From the NCBI GenBank assembly GCA_902527075.1, contig CABZNM010000001.1, positions 58,187 to 122,186 of the forward strand: a stretch of 64,000 bases of DNA. The letters run 5' to 3'. Origin of the DNA: an uncultured Pelagibacteraceae bacterium (GTDB lineage Bacteria; Pseudomonadota; Alphaproteobacteria; Pelagibacterales; AG-422-B15). Shown here piece by piece: positions 35,719 through 45,102 of this stretch. Made by a program: the position numbers and the translations under genes. The notes under the pieces are model-generated. The model saw only the letters and a list, made by a program, of their open reading frames with translations. It ran no database searches and was not told the origin of the DNA. Each line of letters starts with the position of its first letter. The first letter of the stretch is position 1.

Positions 35719-36209
35719 AAATCTATTGTTATTTTTGTATTCCTGTCAAATTTTTGAGCAATACTTAGAAGCTCATCTTTTTTAATAGCAATACAACCGT
35801 GAGTGGGTGAGTAATCATCAGTTGCAACATGCAAGAAAACTGCACTACCTTTGCCTTTAGTGATTGGATTTAAATTATAGTCAATAATACAGACAATATC
35901 ATATAAATCATCATTTCTATAAAGATGCTCTGCACTTGAATTAAATGGAAAATTAATTTTCTGATTATAAAAATTACTGTTTACATCATCACACCAACCA
36001 TCTAATTCTCTAATAATTTCTGAATCTATTAAAAAGTTAACATCTTTAATTTTGTCATGACGATATAATATTTTATTTATTTTAAATGTGCCTGTAGGTG
36101 TGCATCCATCACCTTCAAGTTTATTATCGCTTAATCCATTAAATCCAATTGAACATTTATGTTTTTGACTATGATGTATTAGAAAACCATTTTTAACGAC
36201 AAGTTCCAT
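35715..36209 (-). CDS. YkuD-type L,D-transpeptidase family protein
   Basis: Catalytic-domain-only protein of 164 residues. FLHVATDDYSPTHGCIAI (about 125-142) holds His127 and the SxxxHGC signature with nucleophile Cys139. GDGCTPTGTFKI (34-45) is the conserved N-terminal strand. No signal peptide is visible, unlike periplasmic ErfK/YbiS enzymes; this matches the COG3786 branch. If exported it would crosslink or anchor to peptidoglycan (inference). Confidence 0.87.
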   Translation of the reverse strand: MELVVKNGFLIHHSQKHKCSIGFNGLSDNKLEGDGCTPTGTFKINKILYRHDKIKDVNFLIDSEIIRELDGWCDDVNSNFYNQKINFPFNSSAEHLYRNDDLYDIVCIIDYNLNPITKGKGSAVFLHVATDDYSPTHGCIAIKKDELLSIAQKFDRNTKITIDF

Positions 36210-36234
36210 TAAAAATATTATACTCGATTGTAAA

Positions 36235-36885
36235 ATGAATAATACAACAATTGCTATTCTTCTTAGTGATATATATTTAATTAGAATTTTAGAAGAAATT
36301 TTAAAAAACTATAAAGATCAAATTAAATTTGAAATATTAAGTGATGTTAATCAAATTAGTGATTACAAAGTATTCATCACTGATGTTATGTTCCTTAATA
36401 AATTAAAAAATCGTCTCAGCAATAATCACAAAATACTCTGTATTGGTGAGAAAAATAACTTTACCAACTTAACAAATGAAATTTCTAAGATTTCTTTTTT
36501 AAAAGTTCCATTCAAATTTTCAGAATTAATAGAGAGAGCTGAAAATCTTTTTTCATCACTCAAACTAGAAAAAAGTAATATCAGGCAATTTAAAGAATTT
36601 GATTACGATAATCAGAATAGACTGATTCGACGTAACAATAGTATTTTAAGAGTCACAGAAAAAGAGAATGAAATTTTTAACTTCCTAATATCTCAAACCA
36701 GTGGTTACGTTACTCGTGAAAAACTTCTAAGTGAAATTTGGAACTATAATAAAGAGATAGATACCCATACTCTAGAGACTCACATGTATTCTCTAAGAAA
36801 GAAAATAGATGATCAATTACATTTAAAAGATTTTATAATTTATAAAGAAAAAAAAGGCTACATAATCAATAGTAACTTTTTATAA
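36235..36885 (+). CDS. OmpR-type response regulator with degenerate receiver
   Basis: 216 residues: N-terminal receiver-like domain (1-105) and C-terminal winged helix (about 118-215) with VTEKENEIFNFLISQ, the recognition region TLETHMYSLRKKI and the wing YKEKKGYIIN. The receiver keeps Asp50 (VFITD) but has only one acid of the usual pair (Asp12) and VPF in place of KPF. Phosphorylation may be altered or absent. No histidine kinase gene is adjacent, so it is an orphan. DNA targets unknown. Confidence 0.82.
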   Translation: MNNTTIAILLSDIYLIRILEEILKNYKDQIKFEILSDVNQISDYKVFITDVMFLNKLKNRLSNNHKILCIGEKNNFTNLTNEISKISFLKVPFKFSELIERAENLFSSLKLEKSNIRQFKEFDYDNQNRLIRRNNSILRVTEKENEIFNFLISQTSGYVTREKLLSEIWNYNKEIDTHTLETHMYSLRKKIDDQLHLKDFIIYKEKKGYIINSNFL

Positions 36886-36886
36886 C

Positions 36887-38269
36887 TTATACATTTAACA
36901 GTAGGTGTTCTCGTTCCCATGCACTTATAACGTTTTGGTATGCATCATGTTCGGTTTGTTTAATTTCTGTATAAAGAGTAATAAATTCTTTTCCAAGAAC
37001 TTCAATTAATTCATTGCTTACCTTAAGTCTTTTTAAGGCATCAGGTAAATATTTTGGAATATTGTGTCTTCGCTCAAAAGCATCTCCTGCAATTGGTTTT
37101 TCAGGTTTAATTTTTTCTTTTAAACCTAATAAACCACAAGCTAGAGATGAAGCGATAGCCAAATATGGGTTTGTATCTGCTCCGGGAATTCTATTTTCAA
37201 TTCTCCTTGAATCACCTTTTGAAGTAGGAATTCTAAAAGCTACAGTTCTGTTTTCAAACCCCCAATGAGTATTAATAGGAGCGGATGCGTCAATGACAAA
37301 TCGTCTATATGAATTTACATATGGTGCAAAAAATAGCATGGCATCAGGCAAGTAAGTTTGCAAACCACCAATGAAATGAAAAAATTCTTCAGTATTATTC
37401 CCATTTTCATCACTGAATAAATTTTTATTAGTTTTCTTTGAAATGATATTTTGGTGTATGTGCATCGAGCTTCCAGGGTGTCCTTGATATGGTTTTGACA
37501 TGAATGTGGCATGTATCCCATGTTTTAACGCAACTTGTCTGACTGCACGTTTAAACATAAAAGCCTGATCAGCTAATTGAAGTGGATCCCCATGATTTAA
37601 ATTGATTTCAATTTGTGAAGGTCCAGACTCATGAATTAATGTATCCACACCTATTTTAAGAATTTCACAATAATCGTAAATATCATCTGTAAGATCATCA
37701 AATTCGTTTACAGCATCGATACCAAATACTCGACTGCCTTTTTCTCGTCTTCCAGACTTACCTATAGGAGTTTTAAGAGGTAGATCAGGGTCTAAATTTT
37801 GTTCACACAAATAAAATTCTAATTCAGGAGCAACAATTGCTTTCAGCTCTTCTTTATCTAATAAACCAATAATATTTTTCAAAACCTGTCTTGGTGCAAG
37901 TGCGGATGGACTGCCATCTGAATAATGAAGATCACAGATGATTTGAGCAGTTGGCTCCTTATTCCACGGTATTTTTCTTATGGTTGAAAGATCTGGTTTC
38001 ATAATCAAATCTTCTTCTACATAATCGATGACTTCACTTTCATAAACCCATTTACCTGAGACTGTTTGACCAAAAACTGAGTCTGCAAGCTTTAAACTTT
38101 GATCCTCCATAGACTTTATAAATCTTTGAACTGGTAAAATCTTACCTTTAGAAGATCCTGCAATATCTGGAAAGATACATTCTACTTCTGTAATTTTATT
38201 CTCATTAAGCCAATCAATAAGTTCTTTTACTGACTCACTTCGGTGATCTTTAATCTGACTGACCGTCAT
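36887..38269 (-). CDS. Glutamine synthetase-like ligase (PuuA type)
   Basis: 460-residue protein with the glutamine synthetase catalytic fold. APELEFYLCE carries metal-binding acids; INLNHGDPLQLADQAFMFKRAVRQ, PGSSMHIHQ, and NRTVAFRIP with the late GADTNPYLAIA are family blocks. The N-terminus (VECIFPDIAGSSKGKILP) resembles gamma-glutamylputrescine synthetase and other glutamate-amine ligases more than GlnA. The amine substrate is not readable. It is a single gene between a regulator and lolA. Confidence 0.87.
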   Translation of the reverse strand: MTVSQIKDHRSESVKELIDWLNENKITEVECIFPDIAGSSKGKILPVQRFIKSMEDQSLKLADSVFGQTVSGKWVYESEVIDYVEEDLIMKPDLSTIRKIPWNKEPTAQIICDLHYSDGSPSALAPRQVLKNIIGLLDKEELKAIVAPELEFYLCEQNLDPDLPLKTPIGKSGRREKGSRVFGIDAVNEFDDLTDDIYDYCEILKIGVDTLIHESGPSQIEINLNHGDPLQLADQAFMFKRAVRQVALKHGIHATFMSKPYQGHPGSSMHIHQNIISKKTNKNLFSDENGNNTEEFFHFIGGLQTYLPDAMLFFAPYVNSYRRFVIDASAPINTHWGFENRTVAFRIPTSKGDSRRIENRIPGADTNPYLAIASSLACGLLGLKEKIKPEKPIAGDAFERRHNIPKYLPDALKRLKVSNELIEVLGKEFITLYTEIKQTEHDAYQNVISAWEREHLLLNV

Positions 38270-38283
38270 TATATAAATATATG

Positions 38284-38868
38284 CTAATTATTTTTGTATT
38301 TAATTTTGTAAGTTTCTGGGCCAATAGATATATTTTTTTTAATTTTTGTAAACTCCAAAACAGTTGATTGATCAAATTCGTCTATAATTTCCCATTTTTT
38401 TAAATCTAAACTATCTTTGTTAAATGAAAAAATAGCTGCTTTTTTATCATCAATATTATTTATGTAAATTTGATAAAAATTATTTTCTTCGTTCAATTTA
38501 ATGTTTGCATTTAAGTTCTCAAAATCAACTTTGTTTGTTAACAATTTTTTTATTGGTGAGTCCAAAAGAGGATAGCTATCAATTCTGAAACCTTCCTCAT
38601 CTAGGAGTACTATTAATGCCTGTGTTGTAACGATTGTTTCATTGTTGTTTTCATAAACAAATTTTGATTTAAACGGTTTACTTAAATAAAAATTTCCGTA
38701 ACTCATCGTTTTATCATTATTATATTGTATGAAATCCCCAGACATTGTATTGACCTTATTCCAGTGATCTTCAATTGACTCTAAAAGTAATTTTTCATTT
38801 AAAGCACTTACGCTCAATGTGGAGATAAATTTGATAATTATAACCAATATTAGGATTTTGTATGACAT
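38284..38868 (-). CDS. lolA: Outer-membrane lipoprotein carrier LolA
   Basis: Periplasmic chaperone carrying lipoproteins from LolCDE to the outer membrane. Signal peptide with cleavage near Ala22. The mature protein shows DHWNKVNTMSGDFIQYN and the half-barrel strands FYLSKPFKSKFVYE and DLKKWEIIDEFDQST, typical of LolA. Length 194 residues. It starts at the base where ftsK ends, matching the ftsK-lolA order of alphaproteobacteria. Clients would include LptE and the DUF3576 lipoprotein encoded here. Confidence 0.88.
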   Translation of the reverse strand: MSYKILILVIIIKFISTLSVSALNEKLLLESIEDHWNKVNTMSGDFIQYNNDKTMSYGNFYLSKPFKSKFVYENNNETIVTTQALIVLLDEEGFRIDSYPLLDSPIKKLLTNKVDFENLNANIKLNEENNFYQIYINNIDDKKAAIFSFNKDSLDLKKWEIIDEFDQSTVLEFTKIKKNISIGPETYKIKYKNN

Positions 38869-41132
38869 TAATTAATTTTATCAAAGTTTATTTCTCGTTT
38901 CCCAACATGATTTGCTGTGCTGATGTAATCATTCTCTTCTAATTGATCCATTATACGTGCAGCGCGATTATAACCAATCTGCAATTTTCTCTGAAGCAGA
39001 CTTGTGGAAGCCTTGCCTTCTTTTTTAATAATTTCTATAGATTGAGTGAATAGTGCATCTTTGTCCTCTTCATTAAGTATGCTGTTGTCTGATTCATTAT
39101 CAGTGTCATCTTGCGTAATTGCCTCATCAAATTCTGGAAAACCTTGCTTTCGAAGTGACTTTACGATCTTTTCTATTTCATTATCAGAAATAAAAGGGCC
39201 GTGAATTCTTGTTGTTCTTCCTCCAGCTGTCATCATCAACATGTCACCTTTTCCAAGCAGTCTCTCCGCACCCTCATCACCAAGTATAGTTCTGCTGTCG
39301 AATTTTGAACTAACTTGAAAACTAATTCTGCTTGGAAAATTGGCTTTTATTGTCCCTGTAATAACATCAACACTTGGTCTTTGGGTCGCCATGATTAAAT
39401 GTATACCAGCTGCCCTTGCCATTTGAGATAATCTTTGAATGGCGTGTTCAATCTCTTTACCTGCAACCATCATAAGGTCAGCCATTTCATCAACCACTAC
39501 AACAATAAAAGGCATTTTTTTTGTTTCTATTTCAACCTCTTTTGTCATCGGCTGCCCAGTTTCAGGGTCTATTCCAGCAGGTATTGATCTTTTAATAGTC
39601 TCTGATCTTAGACTAGCTTCAATAATTCTTGAATTGTAATTTTCTATGTTTCTTACTCCTAGAAGTGACATTTTTTGGTATCTGGACTCCATTTCTCTAA
39701 CTACCCATTTAAGAGCGGTTATTGCTTTTTTGGGGTCAGTCACTACAGGTGTAATGAGATGAGGCACCCCTTCGTAGACTGATAACTCAAGCATTTTGGG
39801 ATCGATTAAAATAAACTTACAATCCTCTGGTGAATGTTTAAATAAAATTGAAGTAATCATAACATTGATACCAACAGACTTTCCAGACCCTGTTGTGCCT
39901 GCAATAAGCAAATGAGGCATATCTTCTAGATTGGCAAAAATAGCTTTACCATTGATATCTTTGCCTAGCGCCAATATAAGACTTTTTTCATTTTGAACAA
40001 ATTTGTCATGAAGAAAAAGTTCACTCAAATAGACAGGCTGCTTTTTGTCATTAGGTATTTCAATACCTACAACATTTCTACCAGGAATAATCGCCACTCT
40101 TGCTGACATAGCACTCATATTTCTTGCAATGTCGTCTGACAAAGAAATGATCTTTGAGGCTTTTATTCCAGGTGCAGGTTGAAGCTCATACATTGTTACT
40201 ATCGGTCCAGGAGATATATTTATTATTTCACCCTCTATTTTAAAATCTGCAAGTACTTTTTTTAATATTTCAGAGTTAGCATTGAGTTCCTGCTCGTTTA
40301 TTAGAGGTGAAATATTTCTATCTGGCTGTGTCAGAAAATCTACTGATGGAGATTTATATTCATCATCATCAAGATCAATTTCTTTTTGTAATGGTGTTGT
40401 TATTTCATTAACATTAGTCTGACCAAAATTACTTACTGGTTCATTTTTGATATCTTCAAAATTTATCTTAGGTTCTAACAATTCTTGTTTTTTGTTAATG
40501 GAATATGATTTTGAATTAGAGTAATTTCTAAAAACCAAATTAAACAGAGATACGAATAAATAAATTATTTTCAGTAGGATAAAACTAATTACCTGTATAG
40601 CAAAAAACCAATCTTTTTTTGATAAGCCCATGGAGAAAAATAACATAACTGCAGAAAATAAAAATATGAAGATCAAAAGTATAGAATAATTTAAGCTTGT
40701 TGATAGTAATCCGTAGTCAAAAAGAGAGATCATTATTTCATCAGAAATAAAACCGTTTACAGAAATTAGATTTAAAAGATTAATAAAAACAGAAACTGAA
40801 GTTAAAAAGAATGGCAATAAAAAAGTATGCAAAGCGATTAGTGGTAAATTTTTATGAAAAATAAGTTTGTAAGACCATGACAAAAGTACAACAATTAAAA
40901 TAAAACTTGAGTATCCAAATAGTTGAATTAGCAAGTCAGATATATTAGCTCCGATTTTACCTCCAAGATTTGAAACTTCAGAACTGGTTAAATTGTTAAT
41001 ACTAGGATCTAAGGGTGAAAAGCTTAATAATGACAAAAAAATGAAACAACTTAGAAATAATAATGATATCCCTGATAATTCTAATAAACGATTAGTAATA
41101 AAATTTTGATAGGACTCTGGTAACAATCTCAT
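38868..41132 (-). CDS. ftsK: DNA translocase FtsK
   Basis: Septal dsDNA pump that clears chromosome termini at division. Four to five membrane spans in residues 20-205, a short acidic linker (210-280, much shorter than in E. coli), then the RecA-like motor with Walker A GTTGSGKS (412-419) and Walker B FIVVVVDEMADLMM. A C-terminal gamma winged helix follows (about 690-754), with STSLLQRKLQIGYNRAARIMDQLE, which reads KOPS sequences. Length 754 residues. Confidence 0.96.
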   Translation of the reverse strand: MRLLPESYQNFITNRLLELSGISLLFLSCFIFLSLLSFSPLDPSINNLTSSEVSNLGGKIGANISDLLIQLFGYSSFILIVVLLSWSYKLIFHKNLPLIALHTFLLPFFLTSVSVFINLLNLISVNGFISDEIMISLFDYGLLSTSLNYSILLIFIFLFSAVMLFFSMGLSKKDWFFAIQVISFILLKIIYLFVSLFNLVFRNYSNSKSYSINKKQELLEPKINFEDIKNEPVSNFGQTNVNEITTPLQKEIDLDDDEYKSPSVDFLTQPDRNISPLINEQELNANSEILKKVLADFKIEGEIINISPGPIVTMYELQPAPGIKASKIISLSDDIARNMSAMSARVAIIPGRNVVGIEIPNDKKQPVYLSELFLHDKFVQNEKSLILALGKDINGKAIFANLEDMPHLLIAGTTGSGKSVGINVMITSILFKHSPEDCKFILIDPKMLELSVYEGVPHLITPVVTDPKKAITALKWVVREMESRYQKMSLLGVRNIENYNSRIIEASLRSETIKRSIPAGIDPETGQPMTKEVEIETKKMPFIVVVVDEMADLMMVAGKEIEHAIQRLSQMARAAGIHLIMATQRPSVDVITGTIKANFPSRISFQVSSKFDSRTILGDEGAERLLGKGDMLMMTAGGRTTRIHGPFISDNEIEKIVKSLRKQGFPEFDEAITQDDTDNESDNSILNEEDKDALFTQSIEIIKKEGKASTSLLQRKLQIGYNRAARIMDQLEENDYISTANHVGKREINFDKIN

Positions 41133-41167
41133 TCTATTTATATGTAAGCTATTTTAGATGTTATTTT

Positions 41168-41231
41168 TTGTAAATGATTCATATTTGCATTATATAACTT
41201 GTAGATAAATTTACTGATAAAATTATATAAC
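41168..41231 (+). promoter_or_regulatory. Tandem promoter-like modules before the hydroxylase gene
   Basis: TTGTA at 41168 followed by ATTATATAAC at 41189-41198, then TTGTA at 41199 followed by ATTATATAAC at 41222-41231. Each pair has about the spacing of a sigma-70 -35/-10. The second -10 ends 8 bases before the ATG at 41240, so transcripts from it would be nearly leaderless. The 107-base gap also serves leftward ftsK. AT-rich background makes this tentative. Confidence 0.3.
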
Positions 41232-41239
41232 ATTAGATA

Positions 41240-42400
41240 ATGACTTACGATTTCATCATATATGGTAGCGGACTTTCCTCTAAGTTGCTTGCTCTAGCGC
41301 TGTCTAAAAATAATTTTAAATCCTTGATAATTGCTGACCAAAAACACAAAACTAAAAAATCAAATCTTGTTACTTTTCTGTCAGAAGGCTCCTTAAAGTA
41401 CATTTCTGGCATTCTTGAAACAGAATACATTTTTAATGAAAGTGAAAATATTGAAAAATTATACTGCGAACATCAGGTATCAAAAAAAGAATCAATATTA
41501 AAATTTCAAAATCAAGACAGACAATCACTTGGTAAAATTGTTCCAAACATCAGTATAGATGAATTTTTTAATAAAAAGATATTAAGTCACTCTGAACATA
41601 TTCACATGGCTGACCATTACAAAATTATTCCCCAATTAAATAATAATAGAATTACTATTAAAGATGATTCTGGCCAGTTGAAAGAAGCGGGTTTTTTATT
41701 TTATTCCTCCTCGAAACAAGATAATGATTTACTTAATAATTTTGAATTCGTTGAAAAAAAATTAGATCAAATTGCAATTTCAGCTTCAGTAAATGTTCAG
41801 AGAATACATCATAATACAGCTTACCAATTGTTCACTAAAGATGGTCCCTTAGCATTGTTGCCAGTTCAAGATGACGACGCATCGGTGGTTTGGTCATTAG
41901 ATAGAGACTCTTCTATATTAAAACTCTCACAAAATGATTTAGAAATTCAGTTAAACAGATTATTTAAAAATCATGTCAGCGAGTTGAAAATAAAAAACTT
42001 ACAAACCCAAAAACTAAGTTTCTCATATGCAAAAAAAATGTATCAAGACAAAACTATTCTGATTGGAAATGTAGCACATAATATACATCCTATAGCGGGT
42101 CAAGGTTTCAATTTGACCATAAAAGATATTTCAAAAATTGTTTATTATATAAAAAAATATCATTCTCTTGGACTAGACTTAAATAGCAACCAAGCTCTAG
42201 AGAGTTTCAGTAATAGTAGAAAATTTGATAACTTTGCATTTTCATTTGGTACACTTGCAATGGAAAATATCTTTTCAAACGAAAATAATTTTATTCGTTA
42301 TTTTACGTCGCATGGGTTAAATCTTGTTGATAGAAGCAAGCAGCTTAAGAAGTTTTTAATTGAAAAAGCAACAGGAAAACATCATTTTAAAAATTACTAG
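41240..42400 (+). CDS. UbiH/UbiF/Coq6-type FAD hydroxylase
   Basis: Flavoprotein monooxygenase of 386 residues. N-terminal FAD loop IIYGSGLSSKLLALAL, and the second FAD motif ILIGNVAHNIHPIAGQGFNL, a variant of GDAAHxxxPxAGQG. The His-Pro-Ala-Gly-Gln-Gly part is diagnostic for the ubiquinone ring hydroxylases. Sequence is divergent and Lys/Asn-rich, so the ring position it hydroxylates cannot be stated. Convergent with the Lon-N gene, overlapping by 4 bases. Confidence 0.85.
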   Translation: MTYDFIIYGSGLSSKLLALALSKNNFKSLIIADQKHKTKKSNLVTFLSEGSLKYISGILETEYIFNESENIEKLYCEHQVSKKESILKFQNQDRQSLGKIVPNISIDEFFNKKILSHSEHIHMADHYKIIPQLNNNRITIKDDSGQLKEAGFLFYSSSKQDNDLLNNFEFVEKKLDQIAISASVNVQRIHHNTAYQLFTKDGPLALLPVQDDDASVVWSLDRDSSILKLSQNDLEIQLNRLFKNHVSELKIKNLQTQKLSFSYAKKMYQDKTILIGNVAHNIHPIAGQGFNLTIKDISKIVYYIKKYHSLGLDLNSNQALESFSNSRKFDNFAFSFGTLAMENIFSNENNFIRYFTSHGLNLVDRSKQLKKFLIEKATGKHHFKNY

Positions 42401-43059
42401 TGCAAACGATCACTTTTTTCTCCGGATAAATCAAATATATAAGATTGAAGCAGGGCTTCTAAAGCGCTGCACCTCGTGACTAAGTCTTTTGATTCTAAAA
42501 GTAGTTGTTTTTCTTCTGGAGAAAATGGAACCAATACGCCAGAGTAGTTTATAATTTGCTTGGTAGGAGTTTGTTGAATAATTTCCCAGTCAGCTAATAT
42601 CTTTCTATGTTCTAAATATCTCTTAACAAGAGCTAAAAGCTTATTTCTATCGACATTCTCTAAACTCATATTTTCTAGGTCAGTACCAAAATTTTCGTAT
42701 TTTGCAATTACTTGTCTATAGGGAGTAGTTGTGTCCAGTTCTTCGTCAATTTCAAATCTACATACACCAGTCAAAGTTATCAAATAACGACTATCCTCGG
42801 CTTCATTGAATGTAGAAATGCGGCCTATACATCCAATTTTTTTTAAACTTCCAGTGCCTTTAGTCTGAGATGATGATGGCTGGATCATACCTATCAGTCT
42901 ATCGGGTGATGCGAGTGCCGAGTCAACCATCTGTACATAACGCGGCTCAAAGATATTTAGAGGTAATTGAGTGTCAGGGAATAATACTGCTCCAGTGAGG
43001 GGAAATATCGGAATTTTCTTAGGTATTTCTCTTGTTGTCTTTAATTTCATTGGCATCAC
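42397..43059 (-). CDS. LON substrate-binding domain protein
   Basis: Stand-alone Lon N-terminal (LonSB) domain protein of 220 residues, with no ATPase or protease domain. IPIFPLTGAVLFPDTQLPLNIFEPRYVQMV is the classic start (about residues 16-45), then IGCIGRISTF and the helical C-terminal part. The COG2802 family is widespread in alphaproteobacteria; its role is undefined but may be protein quality control. Several N-terminal Met codons are close together; the first is used. Confidence 0.9.
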   Translation of the reverse strand: MMPMKLKTTREIPKKIPIFPLTGAVLFPDTQLPLNIFEPRYVQMVDSALASPDRLIGMIQPSSSQTKGTGSLKKIGCIGRISTFNEAEDSRYLITLTGVCRFEIDEELDTTTPYRQVIAKYENFGTDLENMSLENVDRNKLLALVKRYLEHRKILADWEIIQQTPTKQIINYSGVLVPFSPEEKQLLLESKDLVTRCSALEALLQSYIFDLSGEKSDRLH

Positions 43060-43126
43060 TATGATATTATTATTATATTTTTCTATTAAATAGTCTGAAA
43101 ATCTTCATTTGCAACCCTATTTAATG

Positions 43127-43132
43127 TATAAA
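43127..43132 (+). promoter_or_regulatory. -10 element candidate for tRNA-Gly
   Basis: TATAAA ends 11 bases before the mature tRNA 5' end. The expected -35 site holds only TTCATT (43104-43109, three of six matches), so this is a weak promoter call supported mainly by position. Confidence 0.3.
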
Positions 43133-43143
43133 ACACAAATTAT

Positions 43144-43218
43144 GCGAGTGTAGCTCAGTGGTAGAGCGAAACGTTGCCAACGTTTAGGTCGAGGGTTCGA
43201 CTCCCTTCACTCGCTCCA
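43144..43218 (+). tRNA. tRNA-Gly(GCC)
   Basis: Cloverleaf read by eye. Acceptor GCGAGTG pairs with CACTCGC (43208-43214); D arm GCTC/GAGC with loop AGTGGTA. Anticodon stem AAACG/CGTTT around TTGCCAA gives anticodon GCC. T arm GAGGG/CCCTT (with a G-T pair) holds TTCGACT. Discriminator T, with CCA encoded at 43216-43218. It is 23 bases upstream of the transporter ATG and may share its transcript. Confidence 0.96.
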
Positions 43219-43240
43219 TCTTTAAGTGTAAGTTTACAAT

Positions 43241-44596
43241 ATGAGAGCTTCCAGATTAGGCCGATATTCATGGACCATGTTCGACTGGGCAAACCAACCA
43301 TTTTATACTTTGATAATGACATTTGTTTTTTCAGTTTACTTTACAGATGTGTTCATTGATGGAGGTGACGGAGCAGAAAAACTAACACTCACTCAAACCA
43401 TATCGGGCATTGCAATTGCCTTATTAAGTCCAGTTTTAGGGTCAATCACTGATATTAAAGGTAATAGAAAATTTTTAATGGGAATAACTTCTCTATTTTT
43501 TATTTTTGGAATGTACCTACTTTGGTATTCCCCTCCAGGAGCACCTGATGGAATCTGGCTTGTCATGCTTGGTTTAATACTTGCATCGACCATGGTAGGG
43601 TTTGCAGAAGTATTTAATAATTCGGCACTTGCCACAATTGAAATTCCTGAGAATTCTGGATGGCTTAGTGGGCTAGGTTATGGTGTCGGCTACATATCAG
43701 GTTTGCTGGCATTGATAATTTTTTTATTCGTATTCGTATGGCCTGGAGGAGAAACAGATGACTTGTATGGTTTAGATACAAGCCAATATGAACATATAAG
43801 AATTGTAGGACCATTGTGTGCAATTTGGTATGCATTCTTTATCGTTCCATTATTTCTTTTTACTCCTGATATGAAGAAGCAAAATATAACAGTTTCTCAG
43901 TCTATAAAAACGGGACTTGGAAATTTTTTTCAAACCTTTAGAGAGGTACAGAAATATAAAAATATTTTTACCTTTTTAGTCACACGTATGTTTTATCAGG
44001 ATGCCCTAAATGCTCTTTATGTTGTTGGTGGGATCTATGCAAGCCTAGTTGTAGGTATGTCACTGACGCAGGTGTTAATTTTAGGGATCATATTAAATAT
44101 ATTTTCTGGTCCAAGTTCCATTTACGGTGGTTATCTGAATGACAAATTTGGTTCTAAAAATGTAATTAATGTATCATTGTGGGGACTTTTCATTGTAGGC
44201 ACACTAGGACTGTCAATTGATAAAAATACTATATTTTATTTTTTCGATGTTAACGAGTCCTCCATATTAGTTGAATCTCTTACTCTTGGTATTTTTAGTT
44301 CCATAAGCCAAATCACTTATGTTTGCGTAGTGATAGGAATTTCTTTTTTTTATGGACCAGTTCAGACGGCGTCTAGAGCACTCATGGTAAAACTCTCCCC
44401 ACCTGATAAAACAACGCAATTTTTCGGACTTTATGCCTTTGCTGGAAAGTCAACTGCATGGCTTGTGCCTGGATTAATGACATTAATTCTAGCTTTAACT
44501 AATAGTCTTCAGTTGGCTATGATCTCAATTGTTGCATTTAATTTGATCGGGATTATTGGAATGTTCTTTGTCTATGATGAGTCCAGTGCCAAATGA
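43241..44596 (+). CDS. MFS transporter, Atg22/UMF1 type
   Basis: Inner-membrane carrier of 451 residues with about twelve hydrophobic spans. The start WTMFDWANQPFYTLIMTFVF is the Atg22-like/UMF1 signature (FDWANS in relatives). SPVLGSITDIKGNRKFLM matches the MFS loop 2-3 motif, and GPVQTASRALMVKLSPPDKTTQFFGLYA the second half. Yeast Atg22 exports amino acids from the vacuole; bacterial substrates are unknown. Stop overlaps the next start (ATGA). Confidence 0.88.
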   Translation: MRASRLGRYSWTMFDWANQPFYTLIMTFVFSVYFTDVFIDGGDGAEKLTLTQTISGIAIALLSPVLGSITDIKGNRKFLMGITSLFFIFGMYLLWYSPPGAPDGIWLVMLGLILASTMVGFAEVFNNSALATIEIPENSGWLSGLGYGVGYISGLLALIIFLFVFVWPGGETDDLYGLDTSQYEHIRIVGPLCAIWYAFFIVPLFLFTPDMKKQNITVSQSIKTGLGNFFQTFREVQKYKNIFTFLVTRMFYQDALNALYVVGGIYASLVVGMSLTQVLILGIILNIFSGPSSIYGGYLNDKFGSKNVINVSLWGLFIVGTLGLSIDKNTIFYFFDVNESSILVESLTLGIFSSISQITYVCVVIGISFFYGPVQTASRALMVKLSPPDKTTQFFGLYAFAGKSTAWLVPGLMTLILALTNSLQLAMISIVAFNLIGIIGMFFVYDESSAK

Positions 44597-45102
44597 TAAA
44601 TTTGAAACTATCGCTTCAATATCTTTCTAATACAAAAGTTTTAATTCTTTTACTAATTTTATTCTTATTAAATTTAGTGTGGTTCCAGACATTACCTTTC
44701 GATACCAGACTTTATATGCTAGATACCTATTTCAGTTTTAATCATGAAGACATAACAATAATATTTGAAGCAATTGGTGAGAGTGGTCGTTCGGCCTATG
44801 TTTCAGCAATGTATACGATGGATTTAACGTTCCCTATTATATATACATCTCTTTCAATAGGTTTAATGCATAAAATACTTACCTCAGAGTTACTTTACTT
44901 TTTACCTATTTCTGTATTTACTTCTGACATTATTCAAAACTTTCAAACTGCAGTCATTATGACTCATACATCAGTAAATGATATTTCAAGCTGGCAAATT
45001 GTTTTAGCGAGTTTTACAAATCAATTAAAATGGTCACTTGTTTTTTTAATGGTATTGATGATAGTTGTCTTAATCTTAAAAAAATTAATTTATAAACGTT
45101 GA
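44593..45102 (+). CDS. Unrecognised four-span membrane protein
   Basis: 169 residues with hydrophobic segments near 15-33, 72-95 (FPIIYTSLSIGLMHKIL), 95-110 and 142-165. No motif or family is recognised; acid residues in the loop before span 2 (NHEDITIIFEAIGESG) are the most distinctive feature. It overlaps the transporter by 4 bases and the next membrane gene by 4, so the three form one transcription unit. Real coding is supported by these overlaps and by its continuous hydrophobic pattern. Confidence 0.65.
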   Translation: MINLKLSLQYLSNTKVLILLLILFLLNLVWFQTLPFDTRLYMLDTYFSFNHEDITIIFEAIGESGRSAYVSAMYTMDLTFPIIYTSLSIGLMHKILTSELLYFLPISVFTSDIIQNFQTAVIMTHTSVNDISSWQIVLASFTNQLKWSLVFLMVLMIVVLILKKLIYKR

